From Apilactobacillus kunkeei DSM 12361 = ATCC 700308 (lineage in GTDB: Bacteria; Bacillota; Bacilli; Lactobacillales; Lactobacillaceae): a stretch of DNA of 64,000 nt. The stretch spans positions 1-64,000 of the forward strand of contig NZ_JXDB01000009.1 in the NCBI RefSeq assembly GCF_001281265.1, read 5' to 3'. Numbering within the stretch: position 1 is the stretch's first letter; every line of letters starts with the position of its first letter. The position numbers and the translations under genes are program-made. This document shows, one piece after another, positions 27,666 to 35,389 of this stretch. The notes beneath the pieces are model-generated. The model was not told the DNA's origin and searched no databases. It saw only the letters and a list, made by a program, of their open reading frames with translations.

Positions 27666-27704
27666 TGTAAATTTAAAGTTATTTTCATGTAAAAGTTATG
27701 TAAA
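27666..27704 (-). promoter_or_regulatory. PhoP box upstream of pstS copy 1
   Basis: Minus strand TTTACA at 27699-27704, 27688-27693 and 27666-27671; the third slot of the 11-bp ladder (27677-27682) is degenerate. Same layout as the box before copy 2, with three good units and one poor one. Confidence 0.85.
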
Positions 27705-27707
27705 TAT

Positions 27708-27743
27708 AAAAAAGCACTAACATTTAAAATGTTAGTGCTTTTT
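27708..27743 (-). terminator. terminator after tRNA-Arg
   Basis: GCACTAACATT, loop TTAA, AATGTTAGTGC flanked by an A6 run and a T5 run. It ends the tRNA transcript and lies just before the PhoP box of pstS. Confidence 0.88.
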
Positions 27744-27744
27744 A

Positions 27745-27818
27745 TGACCCCACTCGGAATCGAACCGAGATCAGCCGCTTAGGAGGCGGTCGCCCTATCC
27801 AGTTGTGCTATGGAGTCA
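27745..27818 (-). tRNA. tRNA-Arg (anticodon CCT)
   Basis: 74 bases fold as a cloverleaf. Acceptor arms TGACTCC and GGGGTCA pair over seven bases (one T-G). Anticodon loop CTCCTAA carries CCT, reading AGG. T arm has GGTTCGATTCC. CCA is not encoded. Confidence 0.93.
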
Positions 27819-27842
27819 TTAAAACGACAATTAATATTGTCG
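27819..27842 (-). terminator. probable weak terminator of the DEAD-box helicase gene
   Basis: CGACAAT, loop ATTA, ATTGTCG followed on the minus strand by only four T and then the tRNA gene. Read-through into tRNA-Arg is plausible. Confidence 0.5.
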
Positions 27843-27869
27843 CATTTTAGTAAATTAATGTAAAGCTCT

Positions 27870-29189
27870 TTAATTATGCTTATTATTGTTTTTACGCCAT
27901 TTGTTACGCATACCTTTATTCTTGGTGTGTTTATTTTTCTTGACACGTTTTTTTGGTGCTGGGTTGGAAACCACTTGTTTTTTTACCTTCTTAACATGAG
28001 GTTTGGTTGATTCATCCTTAGATGGCTTGTCGTTATTGGTTGTTTTTTCAACAACTTCGACAACTTTTTCAGCAGTCTTTGGAACAGACTTTACAATCTT
28101 ATTCTTGTAGAAGTAACTTGGCTGAAAGTCAAAATCATAATCGGATAACAAATTCTTCAAGTCTCTTAAATCATGGTCATCACCGAAATTAATTACCATG
28201 CCGTCTTCACCCATACGACCGGTTCTACCAACACGGTGAACGTAGTCGATGGCTTCATCAGGTAAATCATAATTAACAACCGCTGGTAGCTTAGCAATAT
28301 CCAATCCACGCGCCGCAACATCAGTAGTTAGTAGTAACTTGATACGCCCTAATCTGAAATCATCCATCGCCTTTTGACGCTTGGTTTGATTCTGATCAGA
28401 TGTTAGTTTGGCCACACCCTGATAGTGGTTATGAACAAAGAAACTATAGGTCTTATTCAAATCAACGGTTTGATTGAAGAATACCAATGCTTTAAAACCG
28501 GCAACGTGTTGTAGACGAGCTAACATCTTATTTCTGTTTTTACGTAAGACATTCATCAGACCGTGTTCAACGTGGCCTTGTGTCTTGTCTTCTGCACGAA
28601 CATCGACCTTTTGGATGTCACGGTTACCAAACCAACCTGATAGTTGGTCTAAAATTGGTGTTGCTGTGGCTGAGAAGAATTCCAATTGAACATCTGACAT
28701 CATGGAAGAAACAATGTCTCTAACTGTGGTCAAAGTTTCACCTTGTAATAGGTCGTCAGCTTCATCAATTATAATAGTAGAAAAAAGATGAGTTTTCAGT
28801 TTTTTGTCATCGATTAAGTTCTTGATTCTACCTGCTGTACCAACGATTACTTCAGGATGTTTCTTCAAACGTTCCATTTGACGTTTGATATTTGCACCAC
28901 CGGTTAAAGCCAACACTTTCATTCCACGCAAATTAGCCCAGTTTCTGGCTACCTTTGCGGTTTGAATTGCTAGTTCTTGAGATGGTTCGATAATTAGTAA
29001 TTGTGAACCACCTTCAGGTTCTAGAATTTCGATACTTGGAATTAAAAATGCAACTGTTTTTCCAGATCCGGTTGGTGATAGTCCTAAGACACTATCGTGG
29101 TTCTTGATAATTGGATAGACACGCTCTTGAATCAGCGTCTGTTTATCATATCCAAGCTTGTTAAAATACTTTTGAAATTGTTCTAACAT
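27870..29189 (-). CDS. DEAD-box RNA helicase (CshB-like)
   Basis: 439 residues. Helicase motifs: Q-region QTLIQERVYP, motif I SPTGSGKT near 39-46, motif Ib TAGRI, motif II as DEAD in IIDEADDLL near 138-146, motif III SATAT, and motif VI HRVGRTGRMG near 314-323. The tail after about residue 375 is Lys/Asn-rich (NKHTKNKGMRNKWRKNNN), typical of RNA-binding extensions of CshB-type helicases in cold adaptation and ribosome assembly. Its exact RNA substrate cannot be read from sequence. Confidence 0.9.
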   Translation of the reverse strand: MLEQFQKYFNKLGYDKQTLIQERVYPIIKNHDSVLGLSPTGSGKTVAFLIPSIEILEPEGGSQLLIIEPSQELAIQTAKVARNWANLRGMKVLALTGGANIKRQMERLKKHPEVIVGTAGRIKNLIDDKKLKTHLFSTIIIDEADDLLQGETLTTVRDIVSSMMSDVQLEFFSATATPILDQLSGWFGNRDIQKVDVRAEDKTQGHVEHGLMNVLRKNRNKMLARLQHVAGFKALVFFNQTVDLNKTYSFFVHNHYQGVAKLTSDQNQTKRQKAMDDFRLGRIKLLLTTDVAARGLDIAKLPAVVNYDLPDEAIDYVHRVGRTGRMGEDGMVINFGDDHDLRDLKNLLSDYDFDFQPSYFYKNKIVKSVPKTAEKVVEVVEKTTNNDKPSKDESTKPHVKKVKKQVVSNPAPKKRVKKNKHTKNKGMRNKWRKNNNKHN

Positions 29190-29264
29190 TCTGGGTTCCC
29201 CTACTTAATTTCGAATTAATATATGTTCTATTTTAGCAAATATCTTCATTAATATCGATGTTTA

Positions 29265-30014
29265 TTAACGGTCTTGATTCTTCAATAGGTACTGTTGCCA
29301 ACCTTTCTTGTTACCATTAAAGGCAATTTGATTAACATAGACGTTTGAACCATCGATATTAATTTTCCTATTATTCTTCACTTCGATAAAATTGGCCCGT
29401 TTATTATTAGCGTTTCCGCTAAAGAACTGCACATCATGTTCTACCTTCTCGTCTAATCGATTGAAGACACTCGTGCTACTTCTTACAACTACATTGGTGT
29501 CATAGTATTTATGAACCATGTAAATGAATTCAGAAAGTCGATGAACTTGATCATCAGATAAAGGTGAAGTCACCTCCACTAATGGAGGTAATGTTCCGTA
29601 ATCATCACCAACTTCTCGTGTAAAGTTCTTCAATTGATCCTTAATCGCCGTTTGTGTACTAAAAACGTGGTAAGAACCAACCTGCAAACCCGATCCCTGG
29701 CTGCGTTGAAAATTATCACTAAAATCATCATCTGTATATGTAGCACCTTGACTGGCACGAATGTAGACAAACTTTTGGCCAGTATTTGCTAGGGTTACGA
29801 AATCGATGTAACCATTTGATTGGCTAATCATGATTCCCTTAACTTGATACTTATTAATCATATTATTTTCATAACTTTGGTATGCAACATATCCGAAGAT
29901 TGAACTCAATACTACAATTAAAATTGCAATCAACCATGCATATTTTTTAAAAAACTGTCCGTATTTTTTTGTAGGCTTTGGTTTTTGATGATACAAAGAC
30001 ATTCTGGTATCCAT
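29265..30014 (-). CDS. GH25 (lysozyme-like) family protein with lost catalytic residues
   Basis: 249 residues: cytoplasmic start, one membrane helix (about 27-45), then a GH25-type barrel outside the cell. The fold is recognisable from VKGIMISQSNGYIDF, YIRASQGATYTDDDF and GSYHVFS. In active enzymes the first strand has the catalytic Asp of GIDVS; here Met62 replaces it. The usual D-x-E pair reads E-V-T (Glu147, Thr149). The protein is therefore probably not an active muramidase and may bind peptidoglycan only. Starts after AGAGGTGAG. Family assignment is fairly sure; inactivity is inferred. Confidence 0.75.
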   Translation of the reverse strand: MDTRMSLYHQKPKPTKKYGQFFKKYAWLIAILIVVLSSIFGYVAYQSYENNMINKYQVKGIMISQSNGYIDFVTLANTGQKFVYIRASQGATYTDDDFSDNFQRSQGSGLQVGSYHVFSTQTAIKDQLKNFTREVGDDYGTLPPLVEVTSPLSDDQVHRLSEFIYMVHKYYDTNVVVRSSTSVFNRLDEKVEHDVQFFSGNANNKRANFIEVKNNRKINIDGSNVYVNQIAFNGNKKGWQQYLLKNQDR

Positions 30015-30090
30015 TCACTCACCTCTTTTATACAATTAACCTTATTATAATCATAATGACTGCAAATTACTATAAAACACGTTAAAACAC

Positions 30091-30119
30091 TTGAATCGGC
30101 CTTTTGTTTTCAATATAAT
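30091..30119 (+). promoter_or_regulatory. gluconokinase promoter
   Basis: -35 TTGAAT (30091-30096), 17 bp, -10 TATAAT (30114-30119). The last base of the -10 is the first base of a cre site. Confidence 0.75.
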
Positions 30120-30132
30120 GAAAGCGGTAACT
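30119..30132 (+). promoter_or_regulatory. cre site (CcpA) at the gluconokinase transcription start
   Basis: TGAAAGCGGTAACT agrees with TGWAANCGNTNWCA at 13 of 14 positions and covers the region between the -10 and +1, so CcpA-HPr(Ser-P) would block initiation when better sugars are present. Confidence 0.75.
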
Positions 30133-30234
30133 AAATAAATTAGTGATGACTTTTTATGCGGATTTTATTATAATAGTTAACATTATTAAAAAAATAATTA
30201 AGTCTCTCTTTTTAGATCGAAAGGAAGTTATGTT

Positions 30235-31785
30235 ATGAACTACATCATTGGTGTTGATATTGGAACAACCAGTGTAAAAACTGTTTTGTACGATACCGAT
30301 GGAGAAGTTAAGGGATACTCAAACGATGGTTATCCTTTATACCAAGATACTCCAGATATGGCTGAAGAAGATCCAGAAGAAATCTTCTCTGCCATGCTTG
30401 CAGGTCTAACTGAAGTTTTACGTAAGGCTGACCTTAAACATGGTACATTGAAGGGTATCTCATTCTCATGTGCTATGCACAGTTTGATTTTACTTGATGA
30501 AAACCACAAACCATTAACTCGTGCTATTACATGGGCTGATAACCGTGCCGTTAACTACGCTGACCAACTAAAGGAAAGCGGTAAGGCTAAGGAATTATAT
30601 GAAAAGACTGGTACTCCAGTTCACCCTATGACTCCTCTAACCAAGTTAATGTGGTTGAAGAATGAAAGAAAAGATGTATATGACAAGGCTGCCTACTTCG
30701 TAGGTATCAAGGAATACATCCTATACAAACTATTTGGTGAATTAAAAGAAGATTACTCAATTGCCAATGCTACTGGTATGTTCAACATCTTTAAGATGGA
30801 TTGGGACGAAGAAGCACTTGAATTAACTGGTGTATCACGTGACCAACTTCCTGAATTAGTTGACACTACATACCAATTCAAAGGACTAAACAAAGCTTAC
30901 GCTAACGTAATTGGTATCGATGAAGATACTCCATTCGTTATCGGTTCTTCTGATGGTCCATTAGCTAACCTTGGTGTTAATGCTATTAAACCAGGTGTTC
31001 TAGCCGTTACAATTGGTACTTCTGGTGCCGTTCGTGTCGTTACTGACAAACCTGTTATTGATCCTAAGGGTCGTGTTTTCTGTTACTACTTATCAAAAGA
31101 CAAATGGGTTGTCGGGGGACCTGTTAACAACGGTGGTATCGTCTTCCGTTGGGTAAGAGATCAACTATGTGCTCCTGAAAAGGTTACTGCTGAACAAATG
31201 CACATGGATTCATACGACCTATTAACTGAAATTGCTTCACAGATTCCAGCCGGTTCTGATGGATTACTATTCCACCCATTCTTAGGTGGTGAACGTGCTC
31301 CTATCTGGGACGCTAACGCTCGTGGTTCATTCTTTGGTTTAACTCGTATCCACACTCGTGCTCATATGATTAGATCAGCTCTAGAAGGAATCGTATTTAA
31401 CCTATACACTGTTAGTCTTGCCTTAGAAGAAGTTATTGGTAAGCCAACAAGTATCCAAGCTACTGGTGGTTTTGCTCGTTCAGAACTATGGCGTCAAATG
31501 TTAGCTGACATCTTCGAACAAGATGTTACTATTCCAGAAAGTTTTGAAGGTACTGCTTTAGGTGCTGCCACATTAGGTATGTACTCATTAGGTATCATTG
31601 ATGACCTAGAAAAGGTTAAAGACTTCGTTGGAGTAACTAACGCCCACAAGCCAAATCCTGACAACTACAAAGTTTACCGTGAATTAGCTCCTATCTACAT
31701 TCGTTTGAGTCGTCAACTTCAAACTGAATACAAGAACATTGCTGAATTCCAACGTAAACACGATGTTGAAAGCGAAGACAAATAA
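30235..31785 (+). CDS. gntK: gluconokinase (FGGY family)
   Basis: 516-residue sugar kinase making 6-phosphogluconate. FGGY features: phosphate-1 motif IGVDIGTTSVK at 4-14, ITWADNRA near 100-107, and the ATP-site segments VTIGTSGAVR near 261-270 and QATGGFARSELWRQMLADIF near 405-424. Length is typical for lactobacillus and Bacillus GntK. No GntR repressor or 6-phosphogluconate dehydrogenase is adjacent; the matching permease is at 18.3-19.7 kb. Xylulose or another ketose as substrate is possible within FGGY, but the wording of the motifs and the permease favour gluconate. Confidence 0.83.
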   Translation: MNYIIGVDIGTTSVKTVLYDTDGEVKGYSNDGYPLYQDTPDMAEEDPEEIFSAMLAGLTEVLRKADLKHGTLKGISFSCAMHSLILLDENHKPLTRAITWADNRAVNYADQLKESGKAKELYEKTGTPVHPMTPLTKLMWLKNERKDVYDKAAYFVGIKEYILYKLFGELKEDYSIANATGMFNIFKMDWDEEALELTGVSRDQLPELVDTTYQFKGLNKAYANVIGIDEDTPFVIGSSDGPLANLGVNAIKPGVLAVTIGTSGAVRVVTDKPVIDPKGRVFCYYLSKDKWVVGGPVNNGGIVFRWVRDQLCAPEKVTAEQMHMDSYDLLTEIASQIPAGSDGLLFHPFLGGERAPIWDANARGSFFGLTRIHTRAHMIRSALEGIVFNLYTVSLALEEVIGKPTSIQATGGFARSELWRQMLADIFEQDVTIPESFEGTALGAATLGMYSLGIIDDLEKVKDFVGVTNAHKPNPDNYKVYRELAPIYIRLSRQLQTEYKNIAEFQRKHDVESEDK

Positions 31786-31803
31786 TAACTAATATTATTT
31801 ATT

Positions 31804-31841
31804 AAAAAGGTTGGGTGTCTATTTAGACCCCTTCCTTTTTT
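31804..31841 (+). terminator. gluconokinase terminator
   Basis: AAAAAGG-TT-GGGTGTCT, loop ATTT, AGACCCC-TT-CCTTTTTT: an 8- to 13-bp stem with a small internal loop and a T tract. Confidence 0.85.
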
Positions 31842-31872
31842 ATATTAAAAATTATCTAGGAGGATATTCGTC

Positions 31873-33201
31873 ATGCAAGAAAACGAATTAAAACGTGGAA
31901 TTGGCATGATGGCGGCTCTTTCAACAGTGATGGGAACTGTTATTGGTGCTGGTGTGTTCTTTAAAACTGCCAGTGTTGTTAATAGCACCCACTCATTTAC
32001 ATTAACTGTTTTAGCATGGATTGTTGGTGGTTTATTGACCATCTGTGCTGGTTTAACTGTATCTGAATTAGCTGCTGCCATTCCTAAGACCGGAGGAGCC
32101 ATTAAGTATCTAGATTATACCTATGGTCCGCTAACCGGTTTCTCAATGGGTTGGGCTCAAATCTTGGTCTACTACCCTGCCAACATTGCCGCTGAAGCAA
32201 TTATTTTCTCAACACAATTAATTAACCTATTCCATTTAAACCCAAACATCTTAAACCCAATGGCAATTATTGTGGCATTGAGTGTGTTATTCATTAACTT
32301 ATTGGGATCAAAAATTAGCGGAAACGTTCAAACAGTTGCACTTATTTGTAAGTTAATTCCAATTATTCTAATTGCTATTTTTGGTTTATTTATTCCTGGT
32401 GCTGTTCACGTTTCCTTCTTACCAATTAGTCCAAGTAATCACGCCAACGTTTGGACTGCCTTTGGTTCAGGTTTATTAGCAACTATGTTTGCTTACGATG
32501 GTTGGATTGGTGTTTGTGACGTTGCCGGTGAAATTAAGAACCCTAAGAAGAACTTACCAAAGGCCATCATTATCGGTCTAAGTTTGATTATGGTTATCTA
32601 CACATTGGTAAACGTTGCCTTCCTAAAGACATTACCAATTGATCACATCGCTGGTAACCAAAACACCGCTTCAGAAACTGCTATTAAGCTATTCGGTGAA
32701 TTCGGTGGTAAGTTAGTTACTATCGGTATTCTAGTTTCAGTTTATGGTTCCTTAAATGGTTACACCCTATCAGGAATGAGAATTCCTTATGCAATGGGTC
32801 AAAGTAAATCACTTCCATTTAGCGATTGGTTTGCTAAACTTTCTAAGAAAACTCGCGTGCCATACACTTCTGGAATCTTCCAATTCGTAATCGCAATTTT
32901 AATGATTTTTGCGGGAAGTTTCGACTTATTAACTGACATGTTAGTGTTTGTTATGTGGATATTTAACTGTCTACTATTCATTGCCGTATTTAAACTTCGC
33001 CGTAAAGAACCTGAAATGATTCGTCCATATAAGGTTCCTTGGTACCCAATCGTGCCAATTATAGCGTTGGTTGGTGGTGTGTTCATCCTAGCCGAAACAC
33101 TAATTACACAAACTGGTTTAGCTCTAGTTGGATTACTTTTAACACTAATTGGAATTCCAGTTTACTATCTACAACAAAGACATTTGAAGAACAGTAAATA
33201 A
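31873..33201 (+). CDS. APC-family amino acid permease
   Basis: 442 residues, twelve predicted helices. Opens with GMMAALSTVMGTVIGAGVFFK, the substrate-binding turn of the LAT/SteT-like branch; KTGGAIKYLDYTYGPL near 73-88 and AYDGWIGVCDVAGEIKNPKKNLPKAI (AYDGWIGVCDV near 206-216) are further landmarks. Likely exchanges or imports neutral amino acids; serine/threonine exchange is a guess based on family. Its natural terminator has been split by an IS3 element just after the stop. Confidence 0.88.
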   Translation: MQENELKRGIGMMAALSTVMGTVIGAGVFFKTASVVNSTHSFTLTVLAWIVGGLLTICAGLTVSELAAAIPKTGGAIKYLDYTYGPLTGFSMGWAQILVYYPANIAAEAIIFSTQLINLFHLNPNILNPMAIIVALSVLFINLLGSKISGNVQTVALICKLIPIILIAIFGLFIPGAVHVSFLPISPSNHANVWTAFGSGLLATMFAYDGWIGVCDVAGEIKNPKKNLPKAIIIGLSLIMVIYTLVNVAFLKTLPIDHIAGNQNTASETAIKLFGEFGGKLVTIGILVSVYGSLNGYTLSGMRIPYAMGQSKSLPFSDWFAKLSKKTRVPYTSGIFQFVIAILMIFAGSFDLLTDMLVFVMWIFNCLLFIAVFKLRRKEPEMIRPYKVPWYPIVPIIALVGGVFILAETLITQTGLALVGLLLTLIGIPVYYLQQRHLKNSK

Positions 33202-33202
33202 T

Positions 33203-33216
33203 AAAAAAGCATTCGA
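33203..33216 (+). terminator. left arm of the APC permease terminator, cut off by IS insertion
   Basis: AAAAAAGCATTCGA pairs perfectly with TCGAATGCTTTTTT at 34520-34533. Removing the IS and one copy of the TAA duplication restores a hairpin with a 14-bp stem, a six-base loop and a T tract. Confidence 0.88.
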
Positions 33217-33220
33217 TTAA

Positions 33221-33259
33221 GGAACTGAAGTTATAATATTGAACAGATAAATAAAAGCA
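33221..33259 (+). repeat. left terminal inverted repeat of the IS3 element
   Basis: Starts GGAACTGAAG and ends ATAAAAGCA; matches the reverse complement of 34476-34514 at 33 of 39 positions. Confidence 0.88.
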
Positions 33260-33319
33260 CTTTCGATAAAATGATTATTTTAATTTGATAAAATAACATA
33301 ATTCGGAGGTGTTTTTTGT

Positions 33320-33625
33320 ATGGCTAATAATAGATATTCATATGAAACTAAACTAGAAGCCGTCCGGCTTCTTAATGAAGGTGTTCCAGGTAGAAAGATT
33401 TGTAAAATATTGGGATTAAAGAGTGATGGTTTAATTTATACGTGGCGTAAATATGTAAGAAACGGTGATTATTATCGTTTGAATCAAAAACCTGGAAAGC
33501 AATATAAATATAATAAAGGTAATTTGGAGCTACCCAGTGATGTCATAAAAGACATGGAAATTAAACAAATGAAAGAAGAACTTGAAGTTATAAAAAAATA
33601 TTTAATCATGGAAGGGCTGTGGTAA
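33320..33625 (+). CDS. IS3-family transposase OrfA (helix-turn-helix)
   Basis: 101 residues. N-terminal HTH (about 8-50) with YSYETKLEAVRLLNEG and a second helix pair IYTWRKYVRNGD, then a leucine-zipper-like tail (MKEELEVIKKYLIMEG). Binds the IS ends. Near its end it holds an A7 run at 33592-33598 in the phase A-AAA-AAA, a canonical -1 slippery site; the -1 frame is open from there into orfB, so an OrfAB fusion transposase can be made. Confidence 0.92.
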   Translation: MANNRYSYETKLEAVRLLNEGVPGRKICKILGLKSDGLIYTWRKYVRNGDYYRLNQKPGKQYKYNKGNLELPSDVIKDMEIKQMKEELEVIKKYLIMEGLW

Positions 33626-34470
33626 ACCAAGATACTATTAGATTAATCGATACTTTTACATCCAAAATACCTTTAGTTAGAATTTGTCAGTATCTTAATA
33701 TATCTAGAAGCACCTATTACTACCATAAAAAACATGCAGATCATTTTAATTTAAATCGGATTGAACAGGAGATTCAACAGCTATGTATAAAAACGAAGTT
33801 TTTATATGGTTATCGTAAAATTCATGCACTAATTAATAAGTACTTAAAATGCAGTGTTAGTAAAGTTCAAAGAATTATGGCTAAATATGGTTGGGGGTGT
33901 CGTATAAAACGTAAAAGATCCCATCGACCTGGTAATCCATTCAAACAATTTGATAATATAATCAATCGTGATTGGAGCGTTAGTGTACCCAAACGTAAAT
34001 TAACTACTGATATCACTTATATTCCTTGCGGAAATAAGATGTTATACCTTTCTACAATAATGGATAGTTTTAATTCGGAAATCATTGCTCATAAAATTTC
34101 TAATCATCCAAATACACAATTGGCCTTAGATACATTAAATCAATTAGGCTATTTAAATGGAGCTATTATTCATAGTGATCAAGGTTCCACTTATACTTCA
34201 CGTGAATTTTATGAATTAGCACGTAAAAAAGGCGCCATCAGAAGCATGTCCCGAAAAGGCACGCCAGCTGATAACGCCATCATCGAATCATTTCACGCCA
34301 ACCTAAAGACTGAAATGATATACACACAAGCTAAACCTAAAGGTTTAGCTGATACAATCAAGTGTGTAAATAATTATATCAAATTTTGGAATAATAAACG
34401 AATACTAACAAAATTAGGCAACCAATCCCCTGTAGAATACAGAAAATCAGTTGCCCAATTAAATAGTTAG
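33619..34470 (+). CDS. IS3-family transposase OrfB (DDE integrase core)
   Basis: 283 residues. HTH_21-like start (about 25-80, ending in QRIMAKYGWGCRIKRK), then the rve core: first Asp in LTTDITYIPCG, second Asp in IHSDQGSTYTS, and Glu in ADNAIIESFHANLKTE. All three catalytic residues are present. Nominal GTG start at 33619 overlaps orfA by 7 bases in the -1 frame; in practice it is expected to be expressed as an OrfAB fusion by frameshifting. Confidence 0.92.
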   Translation: MVNQDTIRLIDTFTSKIPLVRICQYLNISRSTYYYHKKHADHFNLNRIEQEIQQLCIKTKFLYGYRKIHALINKYLKCSVSKVQRIMAKYGWGCRIKRKRSHRPGNPFKQFDNIINRDWSVSVPKRKLTTDITYIPCGNKMLYLSTIMDSFNSEIIAHKISNHPNTQLALDTLNQLGYLNGAIIHSDQGSTYTSREFYELARKKGAIRSMSRKGTPADNAIIESFHANLKTEMIYTQAKPKGLADTIKCVNNYIKFWNNKRILTKLGNQSPVEYRKSVAQLNS

Positions 34471-34475
34471 AAAGC

Positions 34476-34514
34476 TGCTTTTATTTATTTGTTCAAAATA
34501 ATAGTTGCAGTTCC
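34476..34514 (+). repeat. right terminal inverted repeat of the IS3 element
   Basis: Ends CAGTTCC against the TAA duplication; see the left repeat. Confidence 0.88.
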
Positions 34515-34517
34515 TAA

Positions 34518-34534
34518 CTTCGAATGCTTTTTTT
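34518..34534 (+). terminator. right arm and T tract of the split APC permease terminator
   Basis: TCGAATGC followed by seven T, the partner of 33203-33216. Now 1.3 kb from its left arm, so the original hairpin cannot fold efficiently. The 80 bases after it up to the amidotransferase gene hold nothing else recognisable. Confidence 0.85.
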
Positions 34535-34617
34535 AGTGCTATATTTTCTTTTAAATCGATTTTATTAAACGTTTCGTCTATTTATATTAATGATTAATAA
34601 AGTGTCTAAAATGGCGT

Positions 34618-35289
34618 TTATTTGCCTTTAGCGATGTAATCTAAGATTGCATACATCACTTGTTTATTTTCTTTTGGTACTGGTCTAGCTAAGATATCTT
34701 CATTAGATTGATTCAAAGCAGATCCAGTAACGTACTTGTTATCGTTGGTGACAATCTCTCTGACTTCGTCAGTACCTAGTTCAAAGTGGAATTGTAAACC
34801 AACAATTCTGTCACCAATGATGAATCCTTGGTTTTCCACCAAATCACTGGAGAATAATAATTCACCGTTTTTGGGAATTTCAAATGTTTCCCCGTGCCAA
34901 TGCATTGCAGTAAGCTTGTTGTAAATTCCAGGAATGCGTTCGGATCTTAAGTATACAGGTGCCCATCCTACTTCCTTAGCCGTTGAAGTAGTAATCTTGG
35001 CACCGAATGTTTTGGCAATTTGTTGTGCACCAAAACAAGCACCGTAGATTGGAACATCTTTTTTTGCAAGTTCTTTAATAATATCACGTTCGAACCCAAT
35101 CCAATCAATAGCATCGTTAACGCTCATTGGACCACCCATGATAACTAACATATCTGTTTCATTGACCTTTGGTAGGATACCAAATTGGTATGGATGGTAA
35201 ATGTAAACATCATGTCCCCTGTCATGTGCCCAATCCAAAATCGAACCGGGGCGTTCGTTTGGAGTATGTTGAATAATATTAATACGCAT
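34618..35289 (-). CDS. class I glutamine amidotransferase-like protein
   Basis: 223 residues of the GATase1 fold related to the glutaminase part of GMP synthase. Nucleophile elbow YGACFGAQQIAK (Cys near 85), and His-Glu in LQFHFELG (near 169-174) complete the triad; GGPMSVND near 53-60 forms the oxyanion strand. It lacks a synthase domain. Such stand-alone proteins hydrolyse glutamine or gamma-glutamyl compounds; the substrate is unknown. It marks the core-genome edge left of the defence island. Confidence 0.85.
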   Translation of the reverse strand: MRINIIQHTPNERPGSILDWAHDRGHDVYIYHPYQFGILPKVNETDMLVIMGGPMSVNDAIDWIGFERDIIKELAKKDVPIYGACFGAQQIAKTFGAKITTSTAKEVGWAPVYLRSERIPGIYNKLTAMHWHGETFEIPKNGELLFSSDLVENQGFIIGDRIVGLQFHFELGTDEVREIVTNDNKYVTGSALNQSNEDILARPVPKENKQVMYAILDYIAKGK

Positions 35290-35355
35290 TATCTTCGCCT
35301 ACTTTTACATTCATTTTTTATAGAAAGTAATATATAACAAAAAACATGAGAGTGC

Positions 35356-35385
35356 AAAAAAGACACCTGAGTGGAGGTGTCTTTT
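35356..35385 (-). terminator. terminator after the DUF2075 gene (GACACC-type)
   Basis: AAAAGACACCT, loop CCACTC, AGGTGTCTTTTTT on the minus strand. The stem shares its GACACC sequence with the terminators at 37511 and 44431. Confidence 0.9.
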
Positions 35386-35389
35386 AAAT

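Larger units (their letters stand above)
33221..34514 (+). mobile_element. complete IS3-family insertion sequence, 1294 bp
   Basis: Imperfect terminal inverted repeats of 39 bp (33221-33259 and 34476-34514; 33 of 39 identical, outermost GGAACTG) enclose orfA and orfB. A 3-bp direct repeat TAA flanks it (33218-33220 and 34515-34517). orfA and orfB overlap in the -1 arrangement of the family, and all catalytic residues are intact, so the element looks active. Resembles the IS150 subgroup, without certainty. It sits 0.8 kb left of the defence island. Confidence 0.92.
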
